Shown in pieces: positions 17,599 through 25,937 of a stretch of DNA of 64,000 bases. A program made the position numbers and the translations under genes. Each line of letters opens with the position of its first letter. Positions within the stretch are counted from its first letter, which is position 1. Below the pieces are notes generated by a model. The model saw only the letters and a list, made by a program, of their open reading frames with translations. It did no database searches and had not been told where the DNA came from. Source of the stretch: Bacillota bacterium. Lineage in GTDB: Bacteria > Bacillota > UBA5301. The DNA lies in assembly GCA_017656135.1 (NCBI GenBank), contig JACDOJ010000003.1, forward strand, positions 1 to 64,000, written 5' to 3'.

Positions 17599-18390
17599 TT
17601 AATTCTGCGAAACTGCCACTTGTTGATTAATTTTTATAGACTGATCTGAGTTTCCATGTACAAAAAAGTCCAGTGCTGCCTTTATTTTATCCAGATCCAC
17701 CTTGGTATTCAAGCAGTATCCTTCGGGCCTGATGTTGACCACTCCGAAGACCGGCAGGGGGAAGGTCTCTTGAAGCCCGCTAGTGAGATCACGCTCACAG
17801 GCCACAGCCACTACCGCCTGGGGCCGCAGCTCCTGGATGATTCGGCGCGCCATGCCCCCACCGGTGGCCACGGCCAGGCCCACCCCGTATTCTTCAGCCA
17901 GGGCCAACATGTCGTTAATCTGGCAGCGGCCGCAGCGCCGGCAGTTGTTGACATCTACTGTTATCTTATGGTTACACTTGTCCAACTGCATACAGTGAGG
18001 AATCAGGACCAGCACCTTCTCAGGACTGACCGCCGTGGCGCCTGCTTCCACCAAGGCATTGTTAACTTCCACAAGAGAGTTTTGAATTTTCTCCCGCTCG
18101 ATGCCGAGGAGTTTGCCAATCTGGAGAGTTAGTGGGTAGAGAAGGCCGACGATCAGGCGTAGCGGTAATTTGACTTTAATCCCTTTACCGGTTTTAATCG
18201 CGTACACCATGGCCAAAAGCCCTGCCCCAGCTAGAACAAGCATTCCGGCCAGGGCTATGAAGACCAAAAGGGCCAGGACTTGGCCCACCTTATCCCACCA
18301 GGAGAAAGATATGATCAGCCCTAAAACAGCCAGCACAACTACCAGCGTCAGGGCTGCCAAACCAATGAACAAGCGTTTTCTTGCTTTCAC
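17599..18390 (-). CDS. DUF116 cysteine-rich membrane protein
   Basis: A 263-residue protein with two N-terminal transmembrane helices (about 6-30 and 35-62) and a cytoplasmic cysteine-rich domain. Cysteine groups are PHCMQLDKCNHK, NNCRRCGRC and VACERD, arranged as in DUF116 proteins and suggesting metal or Fe-S binding. Function unknown. The GTG at 18390 is chosen because GAGGAG lies nine bases before it; an upstream in-frame ATG at 18411 has no ribosome-binding site. It lies between fmt and yugP, a typical position for the family. Confidence 0.85.
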   Translation of the reverse strand: MKARKRLFIGLAALTLVVVLAVLGLIISFSWWDKVGQVLALLVFIALAGMLVLAGAGLLAMVYAIKTGKGIKVKLPLRLIVGLLYPLTLQIGKLLGIEREKIQNSLVEVNNALVEAGATAVSPEKVLVLIPHCMQLDKCNHKITVDVNNCRRCGRCQINDMLALAEEYGVGLAVATGGGMARRIIQELRPQAVVAVACERDLTSGLQETFPLPVFGVVNIRPEGYCLNTKVDLDKIKAALDFFVHGNSDQSIKINQQVAVSQN

Positions 18391-18423
18391 TTGAAGATGC
18401 TCCTCATACATTTGAAACGCAAC

Positions 18424-19350
18424 CTAGACCAGTTTAGTTCCCGCACCTAGCGGGTACCCATTGAGAAAAGCTCCTGCATCCATAGGCTTTCCTCCGGGGC
18501 GCTGGAGCCGGGTGATCAGAACCTGGCCGCCGGTGGCCTGCACCAGGATCCCCTCTTTGGAGGCGCTGACCACTTCCCCAGGTTCAGCTTCCAGGCTTTG
18601 GCCTGCACGAGCCTCCCCTTGCCAGATCTTCAAAGGGTCGTCACCGCACAGAGTCCAAGCCACCGGCCAGGGGTTGTAGGCCCGGATTCCGGCCACAATC
18701 TTCTCAGCGCTCTGCCGCCAATCGATTCTGGCCGCCTCTTTGCTCAATCTAGGGGCGTAGGTGGCCTGAGAGTGATCTTGAGGTACCGGAGTTATCGTTC
18801 CGACCTCTAAGCCCTCCAGGGTCTCCACCATCAAGCTCGCTCCCAATACCATCAAGCGGTCATGCAGCTCTCCCCCGGTTTCTCCCGGTTTGATGGGAAC
18901 TTCCTCCTGGAGGAGAATATCTCCGGTATCCCAACCTTCATCCATAAGCATGGTAGTTACGCCGGTAACTTCTTCGAGGTTCCTGATGGCCGCCGGGATC
19001 GGAGCTGCTCCCCGGTACTTTGGCAACAACGATGGATGCAGGTTAATACAGCCGTACTTAGGCAGCTCTAAGAGCCAATTGGGAATCTTCTGACCGAAGG
19101 CTACGACCACCACCGCCTCGGGAGCCAGCTCCTCCAATTCGCTTTTGACTTCCGAGAGTTTGACAGGCTGTAAAACCGGCAACCCAGCCTCCAATGCCAG
19201 CTCTTTCACCGGTGGAGGATACACCTTGTGCCCCCGGCCCTTGGGCCTGTCCGGCTGAGTCACCACCAGCTCCACCTGATGCCTGGAGACTAACAAAGCT
19301 TTAAGGGTCGGAACTGCAAACTCCGGGGTACCCATAAATACGATCCGCAA
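18424..19350 (-). CDS. fmt: Methionyl-tRNA formyltransferase
   Basis: Formylates initiator Met-tRNA using 10-formyltetrahydrofolate. The protein starts MRIVFMGTPEFAVPTL, has the folate-site motif LHPSLLPKYRGAAPI near residues 109-123, and a C-terminal OB-fold. The TTG at 19350 is the likely start: GGAGG lies seven bases upstream, whereas the ATG at 19356 abuts that site. This gives 308 residues and removes an apparent overlap with def. The def-fmt pairing is standard. Confidence 0.95.
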   Translation of the reverse strand: MRIVFMGTPEFAVPTLKALLVSRHQVELVVTQPDRPKGRGHKVYPPPVKELALEAGLPVLQPVKLSEVKSELEELAPEAVVVVAFGQKIPNWLLELPKYGCINLHPSLLPKYRGAAPIPAAIRNLEEVTGVTTMLMDEGWDTGDILLQEEVPIKPGETGGELHDRLMVLGASLMVETLEGLEVGTITPVPQDHSQATYAPRLSKEAARIDWRQSAEKIVAGIRAYNPWPVAWTLCGDDPLKIWQGEARAGQSLEAEPGEVVSASKEGILVQATGGQVLITRLQRPGGKPMDAGAFLNGYPLGAGTKLV

Positions 19351-19352
19351 TG

Positions 19353-19841
19353 TCATTCCTCCTTGAAGCCCAATTCTTCCGTCAACCGGTCCAGACCGGA
19401 TATTCCTGTGGCTTTATCGATGAAAAGGATGCCGTCTAAGTGGTCGATTTCGTGCTGTAGAGCCCTGGCCAACAGACCGTCGGCGGCGATCCTAATCGGC
19501 TTGCCCTTCTCATCCAGACCTTCCACGGTTACCTCTGCCGCCCGGTCCACATAACCCAGCACCCCCGGCAGGCTCAGGCAGCCCTCAACGTCAGTGGACC
19601 GGCCCTTAGCCTCCACAATCTCAGGGTTGATGATGGCCAGCGGCCCCTCTCCCACATCCAGTACTATAACCCTAAGACTCTCGCCGATCTGCGGGGCAGC
19701 CAAACCGACTCCGTCGGCGGCGTACATCGTCTCCAACATATCCTTAGTCAGTTTGGTTATTCGCTTGGAGACCTTATCCACTGGGCGTGCTTTCCGGCGT
19801 AGTACCTCTTGACCGTATTTGACGACTTCGTAAACTGCCAT
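19353..19841 (-). CDS. def: Peptide deformylase
   Basis: Removes the formyl group from nascent N-formylmethionine. The 162-residue protein has all three motifs: GVGLAAPQIG, EGCLSLPG (metal cysteine) and QHEIDHLDG (two metal histidines and catalytic Glu). It lies between priA and fmt, and its stop sits directly before the fmt TTG. Confidence 0.96.
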   Translation of the reverse strand: MAVYEVVKYGQEVLRRKARPVDKVSKRITKLTKDMLETMYAADGVGLAAPQIGESLRVIVLDVGEGPLAIINPEIVEAKGRSTDVEGCLSLPGVLGYVDRAAEVTVEGLDEKGKPIRIAADGLLARALQHEIDHLDGILFIDKATGISGLDRLTEELGFKEE

Positions 19842-19870
19842 ATTCTATTAATCCTTTCTTTCGCAAAGTA

Positions 19871-22303
19871 TCACAGCACTGAAATGGGGTCCACATTGAC
19901 TCCTACTCTGACATCCTGGGTGCTGGTACCAGGCAAACTGGCACACTCCTGGTAAACAATCTCTTTGTCTGCGGCCACCTGGCTGCCCACAGGCCAGCGC
20001 AGCATCAATTGGTAACGGTATCGGTTGCGTAGCTTAGGTATAGGACTGGGGTGTAAAGGTGAAATCACTGCGCTCTGAGAGAGCCTTCCCCGCAAAACGG
20101 CTTCCAGCTTCTCACCGGCCTTCAAGGCAGCCTGATCATCTGGGCTGCTAATTGATACCAGTAACATATCATAGAAGGGTGGGTAATTCAAGCGGCGGCG
20201 GTAGGCTAGCTCTTCTTGGTAAAAAGCCTCATAATCATGGCGGGCGGCGGCCTGGATGCTGTAGTGCTCTGGGTTATAGCTTTGCACCACCACGCTCCCG
20301 GGCTTGTTTCCCCGGCCGGCCCGGCCGGCAACCTGACTCACCAGTTGAAAGGTGCGCTCAGCGCTGGTGTAATCCGGAAGGTTTAGAGTGATATCGGCGG
20401 CAATCACTCCCACCAGGGTTACATTGGGAAAGTCCAATCCCTTGGCCACCATCTGGGTCCCCACCAGCACACTGATTTCTCCCCGGCGAAAGGCCGAGAG
20501 GATCTTCCCCACTTTCCCCTTTTGGGTGGTGGCATCGCTGTCTAACCTGGCCACACTGACACCGGGGAAAAGGCGCCTGACCTCCCGTTCCACCCGCTCA
20601 GTGCCGACCCCGAAATCTCGAATGTAAGAGCTGCCACAGGTTGGACAGCGGGTAGGCAGCGGAGCTTCCGCCTCGCAGTAGTGGCAGCTGAGCCTGGGTC
20701 TGGCTTTGTGGACAGTCATGGAAACCTGACAGTTTGGACACTTGATCACGTGGCCGCAAGACCGACAGAGCAGAAAAGAAGCGTAGCCCCGCCGGTTCAG
20801 AAAGAGAATAACCTGCTCTCCCCGGGTGAAAGCCACTTTCATCCTCTGGTAAAGCTCTCGGCTGAAGATGGACCGGTTTCCCGCCTTAAGCTCTTGCCGC
20901 ATATCACAGATCCGAACTTCCGGCAGCCGGCCTCCACCGACTCGCTTCGTAAGGGTGTGCAGATGATACTCCCCTTGTCCCGCCCGGTAATATCTGGCCA
21001 CATCAGGAGTGGCACTTCCTAGGACCAAAACTGCCCCGCAGATCTTGGCCAAAATCTCGGCAGCATCCACCGCGTGGTAGTATGGAGCATCCCCCTGTTT
21101 GTAACTGGACTCGTGCATCTCATCGACTACCACCAGCCCCAGATCGCTTACAGGAGCAAAGACAGCCGAACGGGCACCGAGTACCACTCGGGCCTCCCCG
21201 GAGCGGATCTTATTCCACTGATCGAACCGCTCCCCGGCGCTCAGTCTGCTGTGCAGGACGGCCACCTTGTCTCCGAACAGCCGGCTGAACTCACTCGCCA
21301 TCTGGGGAGTCAAGGAGATCTCCGGAACTAGGATAATGGCAGATTTACCCTGCTTGAGACAGGCCAGGGCCGCGCGTTTATAGATCTCTGTTTTCCCGCT
21401 GCCGGTGACCCCATGAATCAGGTGTCCGCAGTATCTGCCGGCCTGGAGAGACTGGACAATCCCTTGAAGCACCTCGGTCTGCTCGGAAGTGAGGGAAACC
21501 CTCTTCTCCTCCCCCGTAGGGTCAGAGAGTTCCCACGGCGTTCGGTCCTGGGTCAACTGGGTTTCCTGAAGATAGCCTTTGTCCACCAAAGCCTGGATGA
21601 CGCTGCGGCTGACACCGAGATTCTGGCGGATGGCGCTGAAAGGTTGGGGTCTGCTCTGAGACGCCAAAGCCTGGAGCACCCTCTCCTGTAGGATGGTCAG
21701 ATCGACGTCATCGACAGGAGTTTTTTTCACCTGATAAGCTTTGACTTTTTTGGGCTTCAAAGAGCCGGCGGAGAGCTCATGGACCTTCATGGCCAGGCCT
21801 TTGGAAACCAGTTCAGCTACAGCCGGCAGCACAGCTGGACCAAAGCGGTTCAAGAGCTCTTTCTGAGAGACCCGGTTTCCTTTTTGAACCAAGTAACGAT
21901 GGACTTCAAGGGCCAGAGGTCTTACCAAGGGAGTGTTTTCAGGGTAATCAGTTTCAGGATAGTAGTAAAGCCGATACCTTCCCTGAAAGGGAGCGGGGAT
22001 CATGGTATTTAAAACCTGGGCCAAGGGAGCCAGGTAGTAGTCTGAAAGGGCTTGGGCTAACTTTATTTGCAGGGGAGTCAACCACAGTTCCTCGGTCTCA
22101 ACATCGGTGATGGTCTTCAAATCCTCATACTCCGAACTGGAAGCAAAAGCAAAGATGAATCCATGCACCGGCCGACCGCCGAAGGGCACTGTCACCTTGG
22201 TGCCGACCTTCAAATAATCGATTAGTTCAACGGGAACCAGGTAATCGTAAAGCTGCCGGCGCTTTTGGGTATTGATCAGAACAGCGACTTTGGCGATTTT
22301 CAC
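19871..22303 (-). CDS. priA: Primosomal helicase PriA
   Basis: Restarts collapsed replication forks by binding forked DNA and loading the replisome. About 810 residues. The N-terminal DNA-binding part is followed by the helicase with GVTGSGKTE (Walker A) and VVDEMHE (DExH). The zinc module has eight cysteines (CRSC, CPNC, CHYC, CPTC), then helicase motifs V-VI (GTQMVAKGLDFPN, QVAGRAGRG). The GTG at 22303 fits GGGG eight bases upstream; a TTG lies one codon before. It follows coaBC by about five bases. Confidence 0.95.
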   Translation of the reverse strand: MKIAKVAVLINTQKRRQLYDYLVPVELIDYLKVGTKVTVPFGGRPVHGFIFAFASSSEYEDLKTITDVETEELWLTPLQIKLAQALSDYYLAPLAQVLNTMIPAPFQGRYRLYYYPETDYPENTPLVRPLALEVHRYLVQKGNRVSQKELLNRFGPAVLPAVAELVSKGLAMKVHELSAGSLKPKKVKAYQVKKTPVDDVDLTILQERVLQALASQSRPQPFSAIRQNLGVSRSVIQALVDKGYLQETQLTQDRTPWELSDPTGEEKRVSLTSEQTEVLQGIVQSLQAGRYCGHLIHGVTGSGKTEIYKRAALACLKQGKSAIILVPEISLTPQMASEFSRLFGDKVAVLHSRLSAGERFDQWNKIRSGEARVVLGARSAVFAPVSDLGLVVVDEMHESSYKQGDAPYYHAVDAAEILAKICGAVLVLGSATPDVARYYRAGQGEYHLHTLTKRVGGGRLPEVRICDMRQELKAGNRSIFSRELYQRMKVAFTRGEQVILFLNRRGYASFLLCRSCGHVIKCPNCQVSMTVHKARPRLSCHYCEAEAPLPTRCPTCGSSYIRDFGVGTERVEREVRRLFPGVSVARLDSDATTQKGKVGKILSAFRRGEISVLVGTQMVAKGLDFPNVTLVGVIAADITLNLPDYTSAERTFQLVSQVAGRAGRGNKPGSVVVQSYNPEHYSIQAAARHDYEAFYQEELAYRRRLNYPPFYDMLLVSISSPDDQAALKAGEKLEAVLRGRLSQSAVISPLHPSPIPKLRNRYRYQLMLRWPVGSQVAADKEIVYQECASLPGTSTQDVRVGVNVDPISVL

Positions 22304-22308
22304 CAAAA

Positions 22309-23511
22309 CTACCCCGCTCTTGCCCCGGATACCAAATCACAGAGAGAAGAAGCTAAATCCCGCTTTTCAATGCCGGAATACTCTCTCTGAAACCCGTCCG
22401 CTCCTAAGATAAAGACTTTTTCCTGGTCCCTACAGCCGAATCCGGCCTGAGTCTTGTCGACCAGGTTAGCAACAATGTAATCCAATTTCTTGGCGGCCAG
22501 TTTTTCTCTGGCTAAGGCATGAATTTCAGTGCTCTCGGTTTCAGCGGCGAAACCGACCACAACCTGTCCGGGGTGACGCAGGGGCATAATGCTCTGCAAG
22601 ATATCCGGATTGCGTTCCAAAGGGATACTGGTGAGCTTACCGCCGGTTTTCTTGATTTTAGTGGACTCTTCGAGAGCCGGGCGGTAATCAGCCACCGCGG
22701 CAGTCATAAACAAGATGTCCGCCTCGGGAAAATGCTTAAGGACAGCCTGATGCATTTCCCTGGCCGAAACCACTGAAACCTGCTTTAGGTAATCAGGGAT
22801 CACCAGGCTGATAGGGCCGGTAATAACTGTAACGCAGGCTCCCCGTAACCAGGCGGCCCGAGCCAACTCCAGTCCCATCAGGCCGGTAGAGGGATTGGAG
22901 AGATAGCGCACCGGGTCCAGGTACTCCCTAGTGGGCCCAGCAGTAACCAGCACGTTTTTCCCGGCGAGCACCTGCGGAGTCAGAGCGCGCTCCAGTTCAT
23001 CCAGTACGGTCTCCAGAGGGGGAAAACGACCTTCTCCCTCTGATTTGCAGGCCAAGGTTCCTGAATCGGGAGTAACCACCCGATAACCCCGTTCAGTAAG
23101 AAGGTGAACATTTGCCTGGACCGCCGGGTTTCTCCACATCACCGTGTTCATGGCCGGAACCAGAACAACCGGTGTCGAAGCAGCGACCAGCACAGCCGAG
23201 ACCAGATCATCGGCGATCCCCAGGGCCGCTTTGGCCAAGATATTGGCGGTAGCCGGGGCCACCACTACTAGATCCGACTGCTGACCCAATTTAATGTGCA
23301 AAATCTCGCCGGAATCCTGGAAAAGCTGAGTGTGGACCGGGTTTCCTGTTAAAGCCGCAAAGGTTTGAGGAGAAACAAAAGAGGTAGCTGCCTCTGTCAT
23401 CGCTACCTGCACCTTTGCCCCTTGTTTTGCCAGCGTGCTAACTAGGGAGCACACTTTATAAGCTGCTATTCCTCCGGTCACCAAAACGGTGACCCGCTTG
23501 CCTTCCCACAT
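22309..23511 (-). CDS. coaBC: Bifunctional phosphopantothenoylcysteine synthetase/decarboxylase
   Basis: Carries out two steps of coenzyme A synthesis. The N-terminal flavoprotein decarboxylase (CoaC, about 1-175) has VTGGIAAYK, the catalytic-His region and PAMNTVMWRNPAVQANV. The C-terminal CTP-dependent ligase (CoaB, about 185-400) has VTAGPTREYLDPVRYLSNPSTG, GTGP-like ITGP and KIKK. The ATG at 23511 has GGAGGT five bases upstream; the in-frame GTG at 23523 lies just ahead of that site. 400 residues. Confidence 0.95.
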   Translation of the reverse strand: MWEGKRVTVLVTGGIAAYKVCSLVSTLAKQGAKVQVAMTEAATSFVSPQTFAALTGNPVHTQLFQDSGEILHIKLGQQSDLVVVAPATANILAKAALGIADDLVSAVLVAASTPVVLVPAMNTVMWRNPAVQANVHLLTERGYRVVTPDSGTLACKSEGEGRFPPLETVLDELERALTPQVLAGKNVLVTAGPTREYLDPVRYLSNPSTGLMGLELARAAWLRGACVTVITGPISLVIPDYLKQVSVVSAREMHQAVLKHFPEADILFMTAAVADYRPALEESTKIKKTGGKLTSIPLERNPDILQSIMPLRHPGQVVVGFAAETESTEIHALAREKLAAKKLDYIVANLVDKTQAGFGCRDQEKVFILGADGFQREYSGIEKRDLASSLCDLVSGARAG

Positions 23512-23522
23512 GTGAACCTCCA

Positions 23523-23723
23523 CTACTTGATGCCCTCCCGGGTTGGCTCGTAAGTAATCTTGCCGGCGGCAATCTCCTGCAGGGCTTGAGTGACCGGTTT
23601 GACGTTTTGGTCACCACGTTCTTCCAGGATTGCCCTGGCCCGTTTGGCTGCCGTCACTACCAGTGCGTATTTGTTATCGATCTTTGCCACCAGCTCATCA
23701 ATGGTTACTCGCTTGTCCTCCAC
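23523..23723 (-). CDS. rpoZ: RNA polymerase omega subunit
   Basis: Small RNA polymerase assembly subunit. The conserved core IDELVAKIDNKYALVVTAAKRARAI is present. GTG at 23723 lies nine bases after AGGAGG, whereas the ATG at 23732 directly abuts that site, so a 66-residue product is favoured. It overlaps the 3' end of gmk by about 26 bases, implying coupled translation. Confidence 0.93.
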   Translation of the reverse strand: MEDKRVTIDELVAKIDNKYALVVTAAKRARAILEERGDQNVKPVTQALQEIAAGKITYEPTREGIK

Positions 23724-24372
23724 TAGCAACATCCTCCTGGGTTAAATCTGAGGGATTGTGATACTTCAACCAACGCGAAACTCGCGCTTTTTCAGCGGTA
23801 ATAATGGCTTTAATCTGCTCTACGGCCCTGTCTAGGTCATCATTACAGACAACGTAATCGTACTCGGAAATCTCCTTAATTTCATCCCGGGCTGCGCAGA
23901 GACGTTTTTCAATCTCCTCGGCAGACTCTGCCCCCCGTGCAATTATTCTTTCCCGGAGCACCTCCAGGGACGGAGGAAGTAAGAAAATTTTTACTGCCGA
24001 AGGCATAGTTTTTCGTATCTGCGCAGCACCTTTGATGTCAATATCTAGAATGACGCTATTACCGGCCGCAATCTCCTTCTCTACAAAATGTTTGGGAGTG
24101 CCGTACCGGTTTCCACAAAACTCCGCCCATTCCAACAACTCTCCCTGGTCGATCAAGCGCTGAAATTCATCCCAATCATAGAAATAGTAGTTGACACCAT
24201 GTTTTTCTCCGGGGCGAGGCTTGCGAGTAGTTGCTGAGACTGAATAACTGATATCGTCGACTTCTTGCAATACTCTGTTTAATACCGTATTTTTGCCGAC
24301 CCCTGAGGGGCCGGACAAGATTATGAGCAGACCTGGTTCTTTGTCTCGTTTGCAAAAGCTCGTTGCTCCCAT
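23698..24372 (-). CDS. gmk: Guanylate kinase
   Basis: Phosphorylates GMP or dGMP to the diphosphate. P-loop SGPSGVGKNT near residues 20-29; GMP-binding residues in SVSATTRKPRPGEKHGVNYYF and RYGTPKHFVEKE; DIDIKGA. Length 224, with a C-terminal tail of about 20 residues beyond the usual end. It follows remA immediately (stop and start adjoin), the standard remA-gmk-rpoZ order. Confidence 0.95.
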   Translation of the reverse strand: MGATSFCKRDKEPGLLIILSGPSGVGKNTVLNRVLQEVDDISYSVSATTRKPRPGEKHGVNYYFYDWDEFQRLIDQGELLEWAEFCGNRYGTPKHFVEKEIAAGNSVILDIDIKGAAQIRKTMPSAVKIFLLPPSLEVLRERIIARGAESAEEIEKRLCAARDEIKEISEYDYVVCNDDLDRAVEQIKAIITAEKARVSRWLKYHNPSDLTQEDVASGGQASNH

Positions 24373-24639
24373 TTAGTCTAATGATTCCACTCCTGCATCT
24401 TTTGTAACCAAACGATGTGCCACAGTCTCAGGTTGCACAGCCGACAGGATTACATGGTCACTATCGGTGATAATGACAGCTCTGGTACGCCTACCGTAGG
24501 TGGCATCAACCAGCATGCTCCTGTCCCGTGCCTCCTGAATGATCCTTTTGATCGGAGCAGACTCCGGACTAACGATGGCCACAATCCTGTTGGCAGCAAC
24601 TATATTGCCGAATCCAATGTTAATTAACTTGATATCCAT
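24373..24639 (-). CDS. remA: Regulator RemA (DUF370)
   Basis: An 88-residue RemA/YlzA-family DNA-binding regulator, known in Bacillus to activate matrix and osmoprotection genes as an oligomer. It has the characteristic start [27 protein letters not shown] (quoted in part), with SAPIKRII and [12 protein letters not shown] following. It sits between the mIHF-type gene and gmk. Targets in this organism are unknown. Confidence 0.93.
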   Translation of the reverse strand: MDIKLINIGFGNIVAANRIVAIVSPESAPIKRIIQEARDRSMLVDATYGRRTRAVIITDSDHVILSAVQPETVAHRLVTKDAGVESLD

Positions 24640-24663
24640 TACTCAGATCCTCCTCGTCTGCCC

Positions 24664-24972
24664 TTAACCCAATCGTTCCAACAACTCAGCACGTTGCCTT
24701 TCACCCAGGCCCTGCACACGCCTACTCTCATTGATACCAATCTCTTTCATAATCTTTTTGGTAGATACCTTGCCGATCTTGGGCAGGGACTCCAGCAAGT
24801 AGGCCACTCTCATTCTGGCTATGGCTTCATCATCAGTCTGAGCTAGCACATCGGCCAAAGAGAGCTCTCCGCATTTGAGTTTCTTGCGGATTTCAGCCCT
24901 CCTGCTCCGCATCTCCTGTGCCTTTTTTAGAGCTTTCCTCTTTTCCTCGGGAGTCAGTTTGGGTAACCCCAT
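24664..24972 (-). CDS. mihF: Integration host factor, actinobacterial (mIHF) type
   Basis: A 102-residue nucleoid protein of the mIHF family, unrelated to the HU/IHF fold. The N-terminal half is very basic (LTPEEKRKALKKAQEMRSRR), followed by the helix-two-turn-helix-like region LPKIGKVSTKKIMKEIGI and a C-terminal VQGLGERQRAELLERL. The ATG at 24972 lies eight bases after AGGAGG, so the upstream GTG at 24981 is rejected. Best known from Actinobacteria, it also occurs in Clostridia next to yicC, remA and gmk. Confidence 0.85.
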   Translation of the reverse strand: MGLPKLTPEEKRKALKKAQEMRSRRAEIRKKLKCGELSLADVLAQTDDEAIARMRVAYLLESLPKIGKVSTKKIMKEIGINESRRVQGLGERQRAELLERLG

Positions 24973-24996
24973 GCTCTTCACCTCCTTGTTCAGTGT

Positions 24997-25875
24997 TTAT
25001 TCTAGATTTTGAGCTTGCTCACGGATTTTTTCGATCTCCGATTTGCAGTTAATAACGACCGATGCGATCTTTTCGTCATTGGCCTTGGATCCGATGGTGT
25101 TGATTTCTCGATTGAGTTCTTGAACCATAAAATCTAATTTTCTGCCGATAGGTCCTGATTCCTGCACCAAATTGCGGATTTCAGCCAAATGGCTCCTCAA
25201 CCGAATAATTTCTTCGGTGATGTTGCTCCTTTCTGCAAACAAAGCAGCTTCGGCTCCGATCCGCTCCGGCTCCAAAAAGCCATCTTCTAAGAAGGAGGTC
25301 ATGCGTTGGGCCAGTCTTTCAGCATACTCTGCCACAACTTGGGGGCTGCGCTCTTCGATGAGGTCCACAAAGCCGGCGATCTTGTCCACTCTGGTCAGGA
25401 TATCCTCGACCAACCGCCGCCCCTCATCCCGGCGCAGTTGCAGGACTTGGTCCAAAGCCTCTTCCAAGGCGGTCTGCAGCCTGAGCCAGACCTCTTCCTC
25501 ATCAACAGCCGCCTCCTCCACGGTCACCACATCGGGTAAACTCAGCACATACTCGGTGGAAAGAGGGCCGGTCAGACCAAGTTTGGTACGCAACTCTTCG
25601 GCCGCTTCCACGTAGGATGAGGCCAAAGACCAATTTATCTTAGGTATGAAGGGCCTATCTTTGAGGGGAAAAACGGTAATGTAGACTTCCACTCGGCCTC
25701 GGGCCAGCCGTGAAGAGACGAGTTTGCGAACAGCTGATTCCAAGGCTGAAAGGTTTTTAGGCATCTTAACCGCGATATCGGCATACCGATGGTTAACAGT
25801 CTTAATTTCCACATTTACCTGCCACTGATCGTCGGCCAGCTCAGCCCGGCCGAACCCGGTCATACTGTTTGGCAA
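24997..25875 (-). CDS. yicC: YicC-family endoribonuclease
   Basis: YicC/YloC family protein; members act as endoribonucleases. The N-terminus PNSMTGFGRAE, central coiled-coil segments and the C-terminal ELNREINTIGSKAND region mark the family. About 292 residues if started at TTG 25875, which has GGAG about nine bases upstream; the ATG at 25890 has no ribosome-binding site, so the start remains uncertain. It heads the mihF-remA-gmk-rpoZ-coaBC-priA operon. The 62 bases upstream show no clear promoter. Confidence 0.9.
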   Translation of the reverse strand: MPNSMTGFGRAELADDQWQVNVEIKTVNHRYADIAVKMPKNLSALESAVRKLVSSRLARGRVEVYITVFPLKDRPFIPKINWSLASSYVEAAEELRTKLGLTGPLSTEYVLSLPDVVTVEEAAVDEEEVWLRLQTALEEALDQVLQLRRDEGRRLVEDILTRVDKIAGFVDLIEERSPQVVAEYAERLAQRMTSFLEDGFLEPERIGAEAALFAERSNITEEIIRLRSHLAEIRNLVQESGPIGRKLDFMVQELNREINTIGSKANDEKIASVVINCKSEIEKIREQAQNLE

Positions 25876-25937
25876 AGGAAACAGCTCCATATCGCAAAAA
25901 TCGTAGTACAGTATTCAACTTCAGGAAAAAAAATCCT

